Part shown: positions 35,234 to 44,040 of the stretch, one piece after another
How positions within the stretch are numbered: position 1 is the stretch's first letter
How the letters are laid out: every line of letters begins with the position of its first letter
Assembly: GCA_012799255.1 (NCBI GenBank)
Contig: JAAZLQ010000084.1
Span: 1-64,000 of the forward strand
Source: Bacillota bacterium
Lineage (GTDB): Bacteria > Bacillota_G > Limnochordia > DTU010
Reading direction: 5' to 3'
Length of the DNA: 64,000 bases
The notes under the pieces: model-generated
What the model saw: only the letters and a program-made list of their open reading frames with translations
What the model was told of the DNA's origin: nothing
Databases searched by the model: none
Position numbers and translations under genes: made by a program

Positions 35234-36163
35234 CTATACAATTTTGCTAGAACGTTCCCTAAGGTACAGCCACAAAGATACGCCCAGGAACAAGATGAAA
35301 AAGGTTATTGTCGCGATGCTGGCGCCGATGCCCATATTGGGCTGAGCAACCGGATGTTCCCCAGCGATACCAATGCGATAAAAGAGGGTTCCCATAATGT
35401 CGGTGGAATATTCAGGTGCCCCTCTAGCGTTGGTGAGGGCAAAGACAACGTCAAAGGCGTTAAAGTTGCCCACAAAGGTCAAAATGGAAACAATACCAAT
35501 GACCGGTGTCAGTAGGGGAAACTTAATTTTCCAAAAAATCTGTGTTCCTGACGCTCCATCAATGGCCGCGGCCTCATGGATGTCCTCGGAGATTCCTTGT
35601 AGCCCTGCTAAGAAGATCATTGTTGGAATCCCAACCCACTGCCACGCAGTGACGAGCCCCACGACGATCATTGCTGTCTCAGGTTTTCCTAGCCACGGGT
35701 ATCCAGCGAACTTTTTCAGACCAAGCCAAGTGAGGAAATAGTTGATCGCTCCCCAGTGGGGATTAAGAATCAGTTTCCAGAGAAAGCCTGTGACTAAAAC
35801 TGAGATAGTTGCGGGTAAGAAGACGATGGTACGGTAGATGGAAGCGCCTTTTAGGCGGCCGGAGAGAATATTGGCGAACAGAAGCCCCAGGGTGTTTTGG
35901 ATGCCCATACAAATGGCGAAGAGAATAAAGGTATTCTTTAACGCTCCCAAGAGTCGATCTCTATAAAATGGATTGCTAAAGAGTTCGATGTAATTCTGCA
36001 AGCCCACGAACTGAGAAGGTATCAAACCACTACCCGTGTAGAAACTTAGGCGCATGGAATTAAACAGCGGAAAGGCCATAAACCATAGATAGATTACAAG
36101 CGCCGGAACGGTAAAATAAAACCAGCGTTCTTTTTTTAACCACTGAAAAACTGTGCGCGCCAT
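35234..36163 (-). CDS. Sugar ABC permease, MalF/UgpA type
   Basis: 309 residues, six helices, with an N-terminal cytoplasmic start and an intact EAA loop (EAAAIDGASGTQIFWKI). CUT1 family, with the full length expected. It should pair with the next gene's product, which is internally deleted, so the transporter may be non-functional or borrow another partner. Confidence 0.9.
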   Translation of the reverse strand: MARTVFQWLKKERWFYFTVPALVIYLWFMAFPLFNSMRLSFYTGSGLIPSQFVGLQNYIELFSNPFYRDRLLGALKNTFILFAICMGIQNTLGLLFANILSGRLKGASIYRTIVFLPATISVLVTGFLWKLILNPHWGAINYFLTWLGLKKFAGYPWLGKPETAMIVVGLVTAWQWVGIPTMIFLAGLQGISEDIHEAAAIDGASGTQIFWKIKFPLLTPVIGIVSILTFVGNFNAFDVVFALTNARGAPEYSTDIMGTLFYRIGIAGEHPVAQPNMGIGASIATITFFILFLGVSLWLYLRERSSKIV

Positions 36164-36180
36164 AGCAATGCTCCTTAAGT

Positions 36181-36210
36181 GCCTGGTATAGAGAATCCTC
36201 TATACCAGGC
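36181..36210. other. Intercistronic stem-loop
   Basis: Perfect 13-bp stem GCCTGGTATAGAG/CTCTATACCAGGC between the binding-protein gene and the permease gene. The T-run lies only on the plus strand, so for the minus-strand operon it is probably an mRNA stabiliser or partial attenuator. Confidence 0.65.
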
Positions 36211-36226
36211 GTTTTTACTTTGGCAG

Positions 36227-37498
36227 TTATTTTGCGAACTTTTGAGTGGGTTCAAACCAGTTTTCTAGACCAGTTTGTAGATAGTCCGCTGCTTCTTCTG
36301 GAGTCATACTTCCTTTCACAACTGCTAACGCAGCCGTTTGGGTCAAGAGGTATCCATCGGGTTCGCCAGCTTGTAATACTGGCCACACAAATCGGGCATC
36401 CACCTCTTTACCTTCGCTTAGGGCGTAGAAGTCATTGGCATGCTTACTTTCGATAATAATGGGGTTTTCGTTCAGTGGGTAAAATCCAGGTATCTCATCT
36501 GCTAGGATCTGTGCTGCTTCTACAGTTGTGAGCCACTTCAGGAAGGTGTAGGCTACTTCTTTATGGGGCGATGCGCTGTTTAAACCTATTCCAGCATCTG
36601 GATGGAAGGTTACAACGGTTGGTCTGCCTTCGGGAGCTGGGGTGGCAAAGATACTCCATTCAAAGGATGGAGCTGAGTTTACGAAGAAGGCCACATCCCA
36701 GGAACCTCCGAAAAACATGGCCGCTCTACCCAGCAGAAATAGTTGTTGCGCATCGTAATAAGAGACACCTTCTTGCCCCATGGGTAGATAGGGTGCTATA
36801 TCTTGTAGCGCTCTAAATGCTGAGATCATTTTTTCGTCATTGAAGGGGACTTGCCCGGTTTCGTATTCTAACCTAGCCTCTCTGCCACCAATGAAACTGG
36901 GAAGAAGATTCATGAACACAATTTCATTCATATCCCACTCGTCTTTAGAACCATTAGAGAAGGGAATAATTCCGGCGGCTTGCAGGGTCTCCGCTACGGC
37001 TAACAGTTCTTCCCAAGTTTGGGGAACATCCAGGTTATGCTGGTTAAAGAGGTCCACGTTGTAATAGATTCCATGTGATACTGCCATAAATGGTACCGCA
37101 AAAGGTATTCCATCTAGACTCCAAGCCTCTAGGGAACCTTCCGAATAGTTGGTTTCAAGATCTAAACCTGTTAATGGCTCTAGGTATCCCTCTGCAAACA
37201 AGTCTTGCCCCACTTTAAATGACCTTACGTACATGAGATCTGGGCCTGTGCCACCAGTAAGTTGGGTTCGCAACACAGCATTATAGTCAGGTGGGTTGGT
37301 TGGGGCGAATCTGATCTCAATATTGGGATGCTGGGCATGAAAGGCGGAAAGAAGTCTTTGTACTTGTTCCACATCATCAACCCGCCAAGAACCGAGGGTT
37401 AAGGTTACATTTTCGGCGCTTATTCCGGAAACTGTAGCATATAAAATCCCCACAGCGGTGAAAATGACAAGCAAAGCTAAACCACGCATTCGTCTCAT
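36227..37498 (-). CDS. Extracellular sugar-binding protein (CUT1 family)
   Basis: About 423 residues. Signal peptide MRRMRGLALLVIFTAVGILY, then a family 1 solute-binding fold with AFHAQHPNIEIRF, the aromatic-rich PFAVPFMAVSHGIYYNVDLF and AAMFFGGSWDVAFF. Binds an unknown oligosaccharide. Start 37498 is chosen because AGGAGGAA lies upstream; in-frame starts further up have no such site. As usual for CUT1 systems, no ATPase gene is in the cassette. Confidence 0.88.
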   Translation of the reverse strand: MRRMRGLALLVIFTAVGILYATVSGISAENVTLTLGSWRVDDVEQVQRLLSAFHAQHPNIEIRFAPTNPPDYNAVLRTQLTGGTGPDLMYVRSFKVGQDLFAEGYLEPLTGLDLETNYSEGSLEAWSLDGIPFAVPFMAVSHGIYYNVDLFNQHNLDVPQTWEELLAVAETLQAAGIIPFSNGSKDEWDMNEIVFMNLLPSFIGGREARLEYETGQVPFNDEKMISAFRALQDIAPYLPMGQEGVSYYDAQQLFLLGRAAMFFGGSWDVAFFVNSAPSFEWSIFATPAPEGRPTVVTFHPDAGIGLNSASPHKEVAYTFLKWLTTVEAAQILADEIPGFYPLNENPIIIESKHANDFYALSEGKEVDARFVWPVLQAGEPDGYLLTQTAALAVVKGSMTPEEAADYLQTGLENWFEPTQKFAK

Positions 37499-37671
37499 TT
37501 CAATGTTCCTCCTCATCAAATAATGTGCTGACAAGAGCCGAGCCCCTATTGACAAGATATGCCACCTTTGTCCTAGATATCACTTAAGATTTTGAGTTGT
37601 CCAATCACATGAAAATCGTCAACGTGGTAATGCTAGCTTTTGATTTTTTACGCTCCAGAAAAAATAGGCAT

Positions 37672-37707
37672 AAAAAAACCTCGGCCGAATTCCGGCTGAG
37701 GTTTTTG
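37672..37707 (-). terminator. Terminator of the phosphatase-fold gene
   Basis: CCTCGGCCG/CGGCTGAGG stem (one G-T pair) with T-runs on both sides. It ends the minus-strand gene from 39380. Confidence 0.8.
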
Positions 37708-37715
37708 GGGTCCTT

Positions 37716-39380
37716 TTACCAAACATACTTAAGTCCAATACCCTTACCTATGTTCCAGACGGCTGACAGTTGAGGCTTGATTCTGTAGGCAAGCGTATGC
37801 AGGCATTCCCAGGTCTTTTGGGCGGGGAAATACATAAATTTGCTGCTCGCGCTCAAGCGTCCTAATTGCACATCATTGGTTACCTGGAGATAAAAACCTG
37901 ATGCATTACCTGCAAACTGTGCACCAATGCCAAGCCAGTTACGTGATAGGAAGCTAGAAAAGACGTCATACTCAAACCCAATTCTGGTTTGTTGGGTAGG
38001 TACAGCAAAAAGTTCTCCACGTAACCGATATTTCGCAGAGTGTTGAAGGCCAACTCCGGGGTACTCAGATCCGAATCCGAAAAATGTTAGGCTATTTGCC
38101 TCCCGTTTGGGCACATAACTGAAGTCAATATCGGAAACATAGACAGAATATAGGTCGTGTAACCAGAGATGTTCAAGATCTTCCAGGTGTTGCAGATCGG
38201 GTCCCTTAAACAGCACAGGGACTAAGAGATCGCTATGCAGTAGACCTGCATGGTTGCCAGCATTTGCCCTGATAGTGGCTGGAAGTTTCGGTGCTATCAG
38301 ACTTACCACAAAATCACCCACATTAGGATTATGCAAGTAATTGTAGATATTAGGGGGAGCCGCAGGAAAACGTAGATGCTTTGTTAGTTCAAGCCATTCT
38401 TCTGAACTGAGGAACTCTCCACTATAACCATTAATGTAGTAGTCAAAGGGATCCTCTCCCGAATAGGTGTAACTCACTTTCCCATCTTGTCCATTTAGGG
38501 CAAATGTGCCTTGGCTATGATGTGCGATCACTGTATCCCCTAGTCGATAAAAGACAAAGTCGATACCGTTAGCTACAAGCTCCTGGGCTTTTTCAGCCTT
38601 ATTAACTTCTTCGTTCAGGTAGACGTTGGGATAAGAATAGAATCTATACTCGCCCAACGTCTTCTTAAAGATAGCTTTGAGATCGATTAATTCTATATCC
38701 CCAAAAGACATCCCATGATCTGCATACAAAATGATATTGACCTGATCAAGTTGATCAACAGGTAAGAAGTTCCCAATAGCCCGATCGAAGCTATAAACCG
38801 ACTGTAAGTGCGCTTTAGGACCTAATAAATGTCCTACAACATCGGTATGAAACCACAGAACCTCTGCAAATCCATAAGTATCCAAAATGTCTTTTACATT
38901 AAGCAGGGAAAGTTCTGCTAGATGGTGGAAAACAGGAATCCCATAGAGGAAAAAGCTTTGGGAACGCCTAGGGAACTGTCGAACTAAATCTAGGAAAACT
39001 TGTGGTTCCGAGACAAGTTGATCCGCCTCTCGGTCGAGATAGCCCCAGGAGATGCTGCCACCTTCGTGGTTCCCCGTCCCTGATTTTAGACGTGGGTAGA
39101 TCATCTCTGTACCACCTGGATAAAGAGATAATCCGTGTTTAATCTGTATCCCACCTTCAAATAGCGCCTCTATGTTTGGAAGATTGCCTTCCTCAAGCTC
39201 ACGGTAAAAGTCATGAGCGCTCACTGCATCAAGGTGAAAAATCAGGTAAGGATTGGCTGCCGCCACAGTTGGTACTATGAAAGTCAATATTAGTACAACG
39301 AATAAGGAGATTCGTTGGTTCTTACTTAGAGCGATTTTAATCTCCTCCAACTTCAGTCTTCTGCTCCTTATTCTGCACAA
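37716..39380 (-). CDS. Secreted alkaline-phosphatase-fold protein with beta-rich C-terminal domain
   Basis: 554 residues. Signal sequence (ISLFVVLILTFIVPTVAAA), then a type I phosphodiesterase/alkaline-phosphatase fold. Metal-site segments seen: LIFHLDAVSAHDF, GGTEMIYPRLKSGTG (likely nucleophile region), FHTDVVGHLLGP, LYADHGMSF and NAGNHAGLL. The last ~110 residues are different: alternating hydrophobic strands (YRLRGELFAV, RIGFEYDVFSS, LGIGAQFAGNASGFYLQV) ending GKGIGLKYVW with a terminal aromatic residue, like an outer-membrane barrel. Start uncertain: TTG 39380 or the in-frame TTG at 39350. Confidence 0.7.
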   Translation of the reverse strand: MCRIRSRRLKLEEIKIALSKNQRISLFVVLILTFIVPTVAAANPYLIFHLDAVSAHDFYRELEEGNLPNIEALFEGGIQIKHGLSLYPGGTEMIYPRLKSGTGNHEGGSISWGYLDREADQLVSEPQVFLDLVRQFPRRSQSFFLYGIPVFHHLAELSLLNVKDILDTYGFAEVLWFHTDVVGHLLGPKAHLQSVYSFDRAIGNFLPVDQLDQVNIILYADHGMSFGDIELIDLKAIFKKTLGEYRFYSYPNVYLNEEVNKAEKAQELVANGIDFVFYRLGDTVIAHHSQGTFALNGQDGKVSYTYSGEDPFDYYINGYSGEFLSSEEWLELTKHLRFPAAPPNIYNYLHNPNVGDFVVSLIAPKLPATIRANAGNHAGLLHSDLLVPVLFKGPDLQHLEDLEHLWLHDLYSVYVSDIDFSYVPKREANSLTFFGFGSEYPGVGLQHSAKYRLRGELFAVPTQQTRIGFEYDVFSSFLSRNWLGIGAQFAGNASGFYLQVTNDVQLGRLSASSKFMYFPAQKTWECLHTLAYRIKPQLSAVWNIGKGIGLKYVW

Positions 39381-39506
39381 TTGTTTCGGTTCCCTCTAAA
39401 AAGCTGGCTGTGGACAGTCTGACTATGATTGGAAATAGAAGGAAAATCACAATGGCCAGGGAATATTATCTACTTGTGACTAGATACACTAATGTGGGGT
39501 GCTCAG

Positions 39507-40460
39507 ATGAAGATGGTAACCAAGGTTTATTTGCGGCAGGGGAGATTCAAAAAGATGCTTTTTGGTCTAATCGTTGGTTTAGTGCTAGTGGGCCTCGCGG
39601 CCTTAGTAGCCATACCACCGCTCGTGATGGGCGACATGATCAATATGCATGTGGACTTTGCCAAAGTCTATGATGCATCTGATTTTGGGTTAACAGCAAC
39701 TGAGTTAACTTTACGTACAGCCGATGGATATCAGATCTCAGCCTTTGAGGTTGAAGTTGCTAACCCCAAGGCTGTAGTAATTTTCATTTCGGGAATCCAT
39801 AACCCATCCGTTACAGCCTTTTTTGGACATGCGCGCATGCTTGCCGAGAATGGGTACGCTTCAATTCTCTATGATCTTAGGTCCCACGGCAAGAGCGATG
39901 GGGAAGTGATTGCCCTCGGACATCTGGAAACTCGAGATACACAAGCAGTTGTGGATTACATTAAGTCAAAGACCGTTTATACCCAAGTCCCGATTGTGGT
40001 CTATGGTTTATCAATGGGTGGGGCGGTGGCTATCAACTCCATTGGGCAGATTCCAGAACTCGATGGTGTGATCAGTATGTCGGCCTATTCTTCCTGGGAG
40101 GACATGTTTGTCGAAAACATGGAACCTCTGGGGGCACCTGCTTGGTTGACCACTTTGCAAAAACCATTTGTGAAGCTCTACACTATATATAAGTTTGGTC
40201 TAGATACTGTCGACATCTATCCCAAAGAACAGATTAAAGCACTCGGTTCACGGCCAGCTCTCATCATGCATTCGGAAGGCGATTCGCAGGTTGGATTTAA
40301 GAACTTTGAAAGGATAGTGGCCCAGGCGCCAAGTCATGTAGAAACATGGACCCGGCCAGGTGACCATCATATGATGACCACAGACTTTTTCAATCCCGAA
40401 AATGATCTGGAGTACGCCCAGCGTGTGTTGGGTTTCTTAGAACGCAACTTTGGGCACTAG
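39507..40460 (+). CDS. Membrane-anchored alpha/beta hydrolase
   Basis: About 317 residues: an N-terminal hydrophobic anchor (LFGLIVGLVLVGLAALVAI), then an alpha/beta-hydrolase domain with nucleophile elbow YGLSMGGAV, oxyanion region IFISGIHNPS, an acid in LIMHSEGDSQV and the final His in GDHHMMT. This resembles the S9-like / YqkD-type esterases of Bacillota. Substrate unknown. ATG 39507 has GGGGTG 5 bases upstream; ATG 39492 is the alternative. Probably co-transcribed with the decayed GNAT downstream. Confidence 0.82.
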   Translation: MKMVTKVYLRQGRFKKMLFGLIVGLVLVGLAALVAIPPLVMGDMINMHVDFAKVYDASDFGLTATELTLRTADGYQISAFEVEVANPKAVVIFISGIHNPSVTAFFGHARMLAENGYASILYDLRSHGKSDGEVIALGHLETRDTQAVVDYIKSKTVYTQVPIVVYGLSMGGAVAINSIGQIPELDGVISMSAYSSWEDMFVENMEPLGAPAWLTTLQKPFVKLYTIYKFGLDTVDIYPKEQIKALGSRPALIMHSEGDSQVGFKNFERIVAQAPSHVETWTRPGDHHMMTTDFFNPENDLEYAQRVLGFLERNFGH

Positions 40461-40478
40461 AGGGTGGAGATTGTTGTA

Positions 40479-41004
40479 GTGAAGATCGCCTTTTGCAATG
40501 GCAACAACAAAGAGTATGAACAGATGCTCAATAATTTGCTTCGAGAGGTGTTTTTTGACTTTCAGTTTTGGTTTGACCTTGGTTTGTGGGATGAGAATTA
40601 TGAGAGTTATTCTTTTATGGAAAATGGTCTAATTCTCTCCAATGTTTGTGTTTACAAAGCGCAAATACTGCTAAAAGGCCAACGCCATGTCAACATGTTT
40701 CACCTTCATCTAGGTGATCTAAAAAACTGTCTTTATGAGATCCCAGAACTGCGTACCATGGTCGTTGCCAGACAAGCAGGGTCAACATTGGGTTTGATTG
40801 GCGTATTTTCTCTGGAGGACATTTCTTTCTTGGAGTTAGCCAATCATTTGCCGTTTTCGGGTGTAGAACGAATAGAGTTTGGTTTTATACCTCCTTGGTC
40901 CGATGTTTCTTTTGTTTTCGAAGAGCGGGATAGTATACCCCTCTTTGTCAGGGGGTTCCTGCGAGCTGGGGGATTTTAAGTTTCCCCAGTTATCCTTAAC
41001 GTGA
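40479..41004 (+). pseudogene. Decayed GNAT acetyltransferase (internal deletion plus terminal frameshift)
   Basis: The front (KIAFCNGNNKEYEQMLNNLL, then YSFMENGLILSNVCVYKAQI) and rear (FLELANHLPFSGVERIEFGF, IPLFVRGFL) match a two-domain GNAT family of Bacillota. The central acetyl-CoA-binding block, normally starting right after NMFHL with a GAVAT-like strand and an R/Q-x-x-G-x-G/A loop, is missing in frame. In addition the frame stops at 40977, but one base over it continues KFPQLSLT and stops at 41002, exactly as a family C-terminus would. So it carries a deletion and a +1 slip. GTG 40479 start, or GTG 40464. Confidence 0.72.
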
Positions 41005-41018
41005 GGGGTGTGAAGTGC

Positions 41019-41522
41019 ATGCGGCTAATTATCCATGACTTAAGCAAACAAGATTTTGAGAAGCTATTTCCTGAGCCCTTGGAGCGGACGATGGTGATTG
41101 CAGATGATAGTACCATTCGCCATTGTCTGGGCTGCTTTGGCTGTTGGGTAAAAACACCGGCAGCTTGTATTATTAGGGATAAGTATGGGGATATGGGTGA
41201 ACATTTGTCTAAGTGCAAAGAGGTATTAATTATCAGCGAGTGTTTCTATGGTGGGTTCAGCCCTTTCGTAAAAAATGTGCTGGATAGAAGTATTTCTTAC
41301 GTCCATCCATACTTTGAAAATAGGAATGGAGAAATGCATCATAGACGCAGATACAAAAACCGCATCACTCTGCGTGTGTGGTTTTACGGTGAGAACATCA
41401 CTAAGCGTGAGCAGCAAACGGCACAGAACCTCGTCAAAGCAAACTGTGTTAATCTTGACAGTGATGTGGCAGAAATAGTCTTTAAGCAATCCGTTACCGA
41501 AATGGGGGGTCAGCGGATATGA
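41019..41522 (+). CDS. Flavodoxin-like / NAD(P)H-dependent FMN reductase family protein
   Basis: About 167 residues. HCLGCFGCWVKTPAACIIRD with closely spaced cysteines, and the FMN-side segment SECFYGGFSPFVKNVLDRS, belong to the flavodoxin-fold NADPH-dependent FMN reductases (iron-sulfur flavoprotein-like). It lacks the usual N-terminal GSPR phosphate loop, which the next gene has. ATG 41019 has GGGGTG 8 bases upstream; GTG 41001 is possible. The stop overlaps the next start. In relatives a GNAT and two flavodoxin proteins often form this trio. Confidence 0.78.
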   Translation: MRLIIHDLSKQDFEKLFPEPLERTMVIADDSTIRHCLGCFGCWVKTPAACIIRDKYGDMGEHLSKCKEVLIISECFYGGFSPFVKNVLDRSISYVHPYFENRNGEMHHRRRYKNRITLRVWFYGENITKREQQTAQNLVKANCVNLDSDVAEIVFKQSVTEMGGQRI

Positions 41523-42151
41523 AAATAGCATTGATTAACGGTAGTCCGAAGCGGAAGGATAGTGCTTCCCAGTTGATTCTGGAGACTATTCAACCTTTGC
41601 TTGCTAGTGGTGATGATGTCCATTTCTACCACCTAGGGAAACCTGTATTAACTAGTGAGGAAATAGACCAGATAAAGCAAAACGATATTTTGCTCTTTGC
41701 TTTGCCCTTGTATGTGGACGGAATTCCATCCCAGTTGCTAAGGTGTTTGCAACAGTTGGAGACACCATTGGCCGTTTTGGGTAACAAGCAGATGGTTTAT
41801 GCAGTGGTAAACTGTGGGTTTTATGAAGGACATCAAGCCCAGTGGGCAATTGAGATGATGGAGAACTGGTGCGTCAAAGCCGGGCAAACTTGGGGTCAGG
41901 GTGTGGGGGTTGGAGGGGGCGCCATGCTCCCCAGCTTAACGAATGTTCGTCTGGGATACGGACCACTTAAGAATCTAGGGAAGGCATTCCAACAGCTTGC
42001 GGACAACATTACTAGACGTACTACGGGGGAAAGTGTGTATATAGTACCCAATTTCCCCAAGCTTGCCTATAAACTTGCCGGTGAAATGTCAATGCGCAAG
42101 TCTATTAAGGCAAATGGACTGCGCTCAAAGGATTTATATTTGCGTAAATAA
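41519..42151 (+). CDS. Flavodoxin-fold NAD(P)H-dependent oxidoreductase
   Basis: 210 residues opening with the FMN phosphate loop KIALINGSPKRKDSASQL, followed by FALPLYVDGIPSQLLRCL and VNCGFYEGHQAQWAIEMME. It should bind FMN and transfer electrons from NAD(P)H; the partner is unknown. Coupled to the preceding gene by an ATGA overlap and closed by a terminator. Confidence 0.82.
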   Translation: MKIALINGSPKRKDSASQLILETIQPLLASGDDVHFYHLGKPVLTSEEIDQIKQNDILLFALPLYVDGIPSQLLRCLQQLETPLAVLGNKQMVYAVVNCGFYEGHQAQWAIEMMENWCVKAGQTWGQGVGVGGGAMLPSLTNVRLGYGPLKNLGKAFQQLADNITRRTTGESVYIVPNFPKLAYKLAGEMSMRKSIKANGLRSKDLYLRK

Positions 42152-42177
42152 AGACGGAGGCAACTGCCTCCGTCTTT
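42152..42177 (+). terminator. Terminator of the flavodoxin operon
   Basis: AGACGGAGG/CCTCCGTCT strong stem followed by TTTC. Confidence 0.75.
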
Positions 42178-42242
42178 CATCTAGTCTAGCGGTAGTGTTT
42201 ATAGAAATCTAACAGAAAGTAAAGATTGATAAAAAGTTAGCA

Positions 42243-42271
42243 TTGAACTTTATTTCTTCATAATGTATAAT
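42243..42271 (+). promoter_or_regulatory. Promoter of the cofactor/formate-dehydrogenase operon
   Basis: TTGAAC - 17 bases - TATAAT. It leaves a leader of about 150 bases (42280-42429) before the first gene. The leader is AT-rich with a GCAATG...CATGC segment. I see no riboswitch class I can name and no clear terminator in it. Confidence 0.75.
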
Positions 42272-42429
42272 TAGAAAAATGGTAGAAAATGTCTTTTGCA
42301 ATGTTTCGCAGATCGCCATGCTTAAAAGTGATGCAACAACAACGCTAGGAGTAGGTTCGCCATAAATTATCAAAAAAAAGATGCCTTTGAATCATTTTCT
42401 CCTTTTTTCAAAACCCTTCAACGAGGAGG

Positions 42430-43527
42430 ATGAATATGCAAAAAAGGTATTGGAAAGCGATGTTTGTTTTGCTTGTTCTTCTGCTGGTATTTGGCGTTGT
42501 TACATCTGCTTGTTTTGCCATGGAAGGTATCATCTCATTGTCACCAGACGCACGCTTGGAAATCACAGGTCCGCGGATCACAATTACTCTGAATGCCGAA
42601 GAAATGCTGGGGGTACCCCTTGAGACTTTTCAATGTAAACATATCAGCTCTTCGGGAGAAGTCTTTGAAGTGACAGTTACAGGTTTTTCATTATACGATC
42701 TTCTAGCTGACCATGGTGTTGATACCGCTACCATCTCCTCAATGAACTTTGTCGCGGCCGATGACTATGTAATGGCTGCTCCTGCCGAAATACTTGCCGA
42801 TAACCCCGTCTATATTATGTTAGCAAGGGATGGTCAGAGCCTAGGCTATCCTAGGAGTTGTATACCGAATCAACGTTCCATGTATTGGGTGAAGAACCTG
42901 ATCAGAGTAGAGTTGATTTTGGATGACACATTAACAGCTCTCGATGCATCTGGTGTAAAGAAGGTTAGTTTTTTCCGTGAGGCGATCAAAGAGTTAGAGC
43001 CAGTTACGTTAAACAACCGAGGACACCAAGTAAAGGCTTATTCCTTACACTCTTACTTTCAGAAATTTGCCCGAAATATCCCCGAACAACCAGTGACTCT
43101 CCTTGCCTTGGATGGTTTTGAAAAGACGGAGACTGCCGAAATTTTTCTGGAGAACTATGTGACTCTAGAGCCGGAGCCTGGACGGGAGGGTGATTTACCA
43201 CTTTACTTTTCTGAGGAGATCAGTCTAGGTATGCGCGTCAAGCAGCTTGATCTAGTGATCGCCCAGGAAGACGCGGTGTACTTCGGGCTGGAGATATCAC
43301 TTCCTGACCTATTTCGGAACGTGGGGATGGATAAGGCCACAAGTTATCGGTTTGTCGCAAGTGACGGTTTTACGGTTGAAATCCCGTCCGATGCTATACC
43401 CTATGGTCTGATTTATCCAGATGAGAAAGGTGGTTATCTGCGGGTCAGGTTTGATGGCTATAACTTTACCGACGTTACTGGTGGGGGTAAAGTGAAATAT
43501 CTTATAGCTATTGAGGCTGTTCAATAA
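42430..43527 (+). CDS. Secreted protein with two or three sulfite-oxidase-fold-like domains
   Basis: About 365 residues counted from the track start; the ATG after GAGGAGG lies at 42430-42436. Signal peptide (MFVLLVLLLVFGVVTSACFA). The mature part repeats a domain of the type found in oxidoreductase molybdopterin-binding (SUOX-fold) proteins: a sheet start, FSLYDLLADHGVD, then FVAADDYVMAAPAEI, IMLARDGQSLGYP and a closing MYWVKNLIRVEL; a second copy includes LPDLFRNVGMD and FVASDGFTVEIP. The molybdenum-ligand cysteine loop of true sulfite oxidases is not recognisable, so binding rather than catalysis is likely. First gene of the 17-gene operon. Confidence 0.65.
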   Translation: MNMQKRYWKAMFVLLVLLLVFGVVTSACFAMEGIISLSPDARLEITGPRITITLNAEEMLGVPLETFQCKHISSSGEVFEVTVTGFSLYDLLADHGVDTATISSMNFVAADDYVMAAPAEILADNPVYIMLARDGQSLGYPRSCIPNQRSMYWVKNLIRVELILDDTLTALDASGVKKVSFFREAIKELEPVTLNNRGHQVKAYSLHSYFQKFARNIPEQPVTLLALDGFEKTETAEIFLENYVTLEPEPGREGDLPLYFSEEISLGMRVKQLDLVIAQEDAVYFGLEISLPDLFRNVGMDKATSYRFVASDGFTVEIPSDAIPYGLIYPDEKGGYLRVRFDGYNFTDVTGGGKVKYLIAIEAVQ

Positions 43528-43563
43528 CAGCAGAAAACCTAAGGGTGGAGTAGGGGGACAATC

Positions 43564-44040
43564 GTGAAAAAAATAACATTAATTATGTTAACTGTTGCTA
43601 TGCTATTGTTTCCATCCAACCGGGTGGAGGGCTCGTCGGTGGATATCCATAACCGAACCATACTTACCTTTGACGGAGCAGCCAGTACAGAACTGACACT
43701 AGGTGAATTTCTTGATTTGCCACAAATGACAGTTCAGTTAACTCGGACGAATTCGAAGGGGAAAACCACCACAGGGATCTACACAGGTGTCCATTGGACA
43801 GAACTCGCAAAGGCTATTGGGGTTTCAAACACCCAAAGTGTACTACTTGTGGCTTCCGATGGTTTTGAGCAGGTATATCCCCTAGAAGTACTTCAAGCAC
43901 CAGATTCCTTATTCGCGCTCTATCAAGATGGTAAACCCATTACTCAAGAAGCGCACAATGGTCAAGTTTGGTTTTGTGCAGATGGAGAATTTACGGCAAA
44001 TTTTTGGACCAAATTCGTAGTAAAAGTAGTGGTCAAATGA
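43564..44040 (+). CDS. Secreted single SUOX-fold-like domain protein
   Basis: 158 residues: short signal peptide (LIMLTVAMLLFPSN), then one domain of the same kind as the previous gene: LTLGEFLDLP, TGIYTGVHWTELAKAIGV, LLVASDGFEQVYPLEVL, LFALYQDGKPI and a closing strand VVKVVVK. Small enough to be a pure binding module. GTG 43564 with AGGGGG upstream. Its stop overlaps the ATG of the membrane component (ATGA), so it is tied to the ECF genes. Confidence 0.68.
   Translation: MKKITLIMLTVAMLLFPSNRVEGSSVDIHNRTILTFDGAASTELTLGEFLDLPQMTVQLTRTNSKGKTTTGIYTGVHWTELAKAIGVSNTQSVLLVASDGFEQVYPLEVLQAPDSLFALYQDGKPITQEAHNGQVWFCADGEFTANFWTKFVVKVVVK

Noticed and set aside
33715..39380. Restriction-modification or BREX/DISARM-like defence island around the methyltransferase
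   Set aside because: Neighbours are metal and sugar transport genes; no nuclease, helicase or other defence gene is seen.
39410..39673. Small plus-strand frame overlapping the start of the alpha/beta hydrolase
   Set aside because: No ribosome site, no family resemblance, and it overlaps a well-supported gene.
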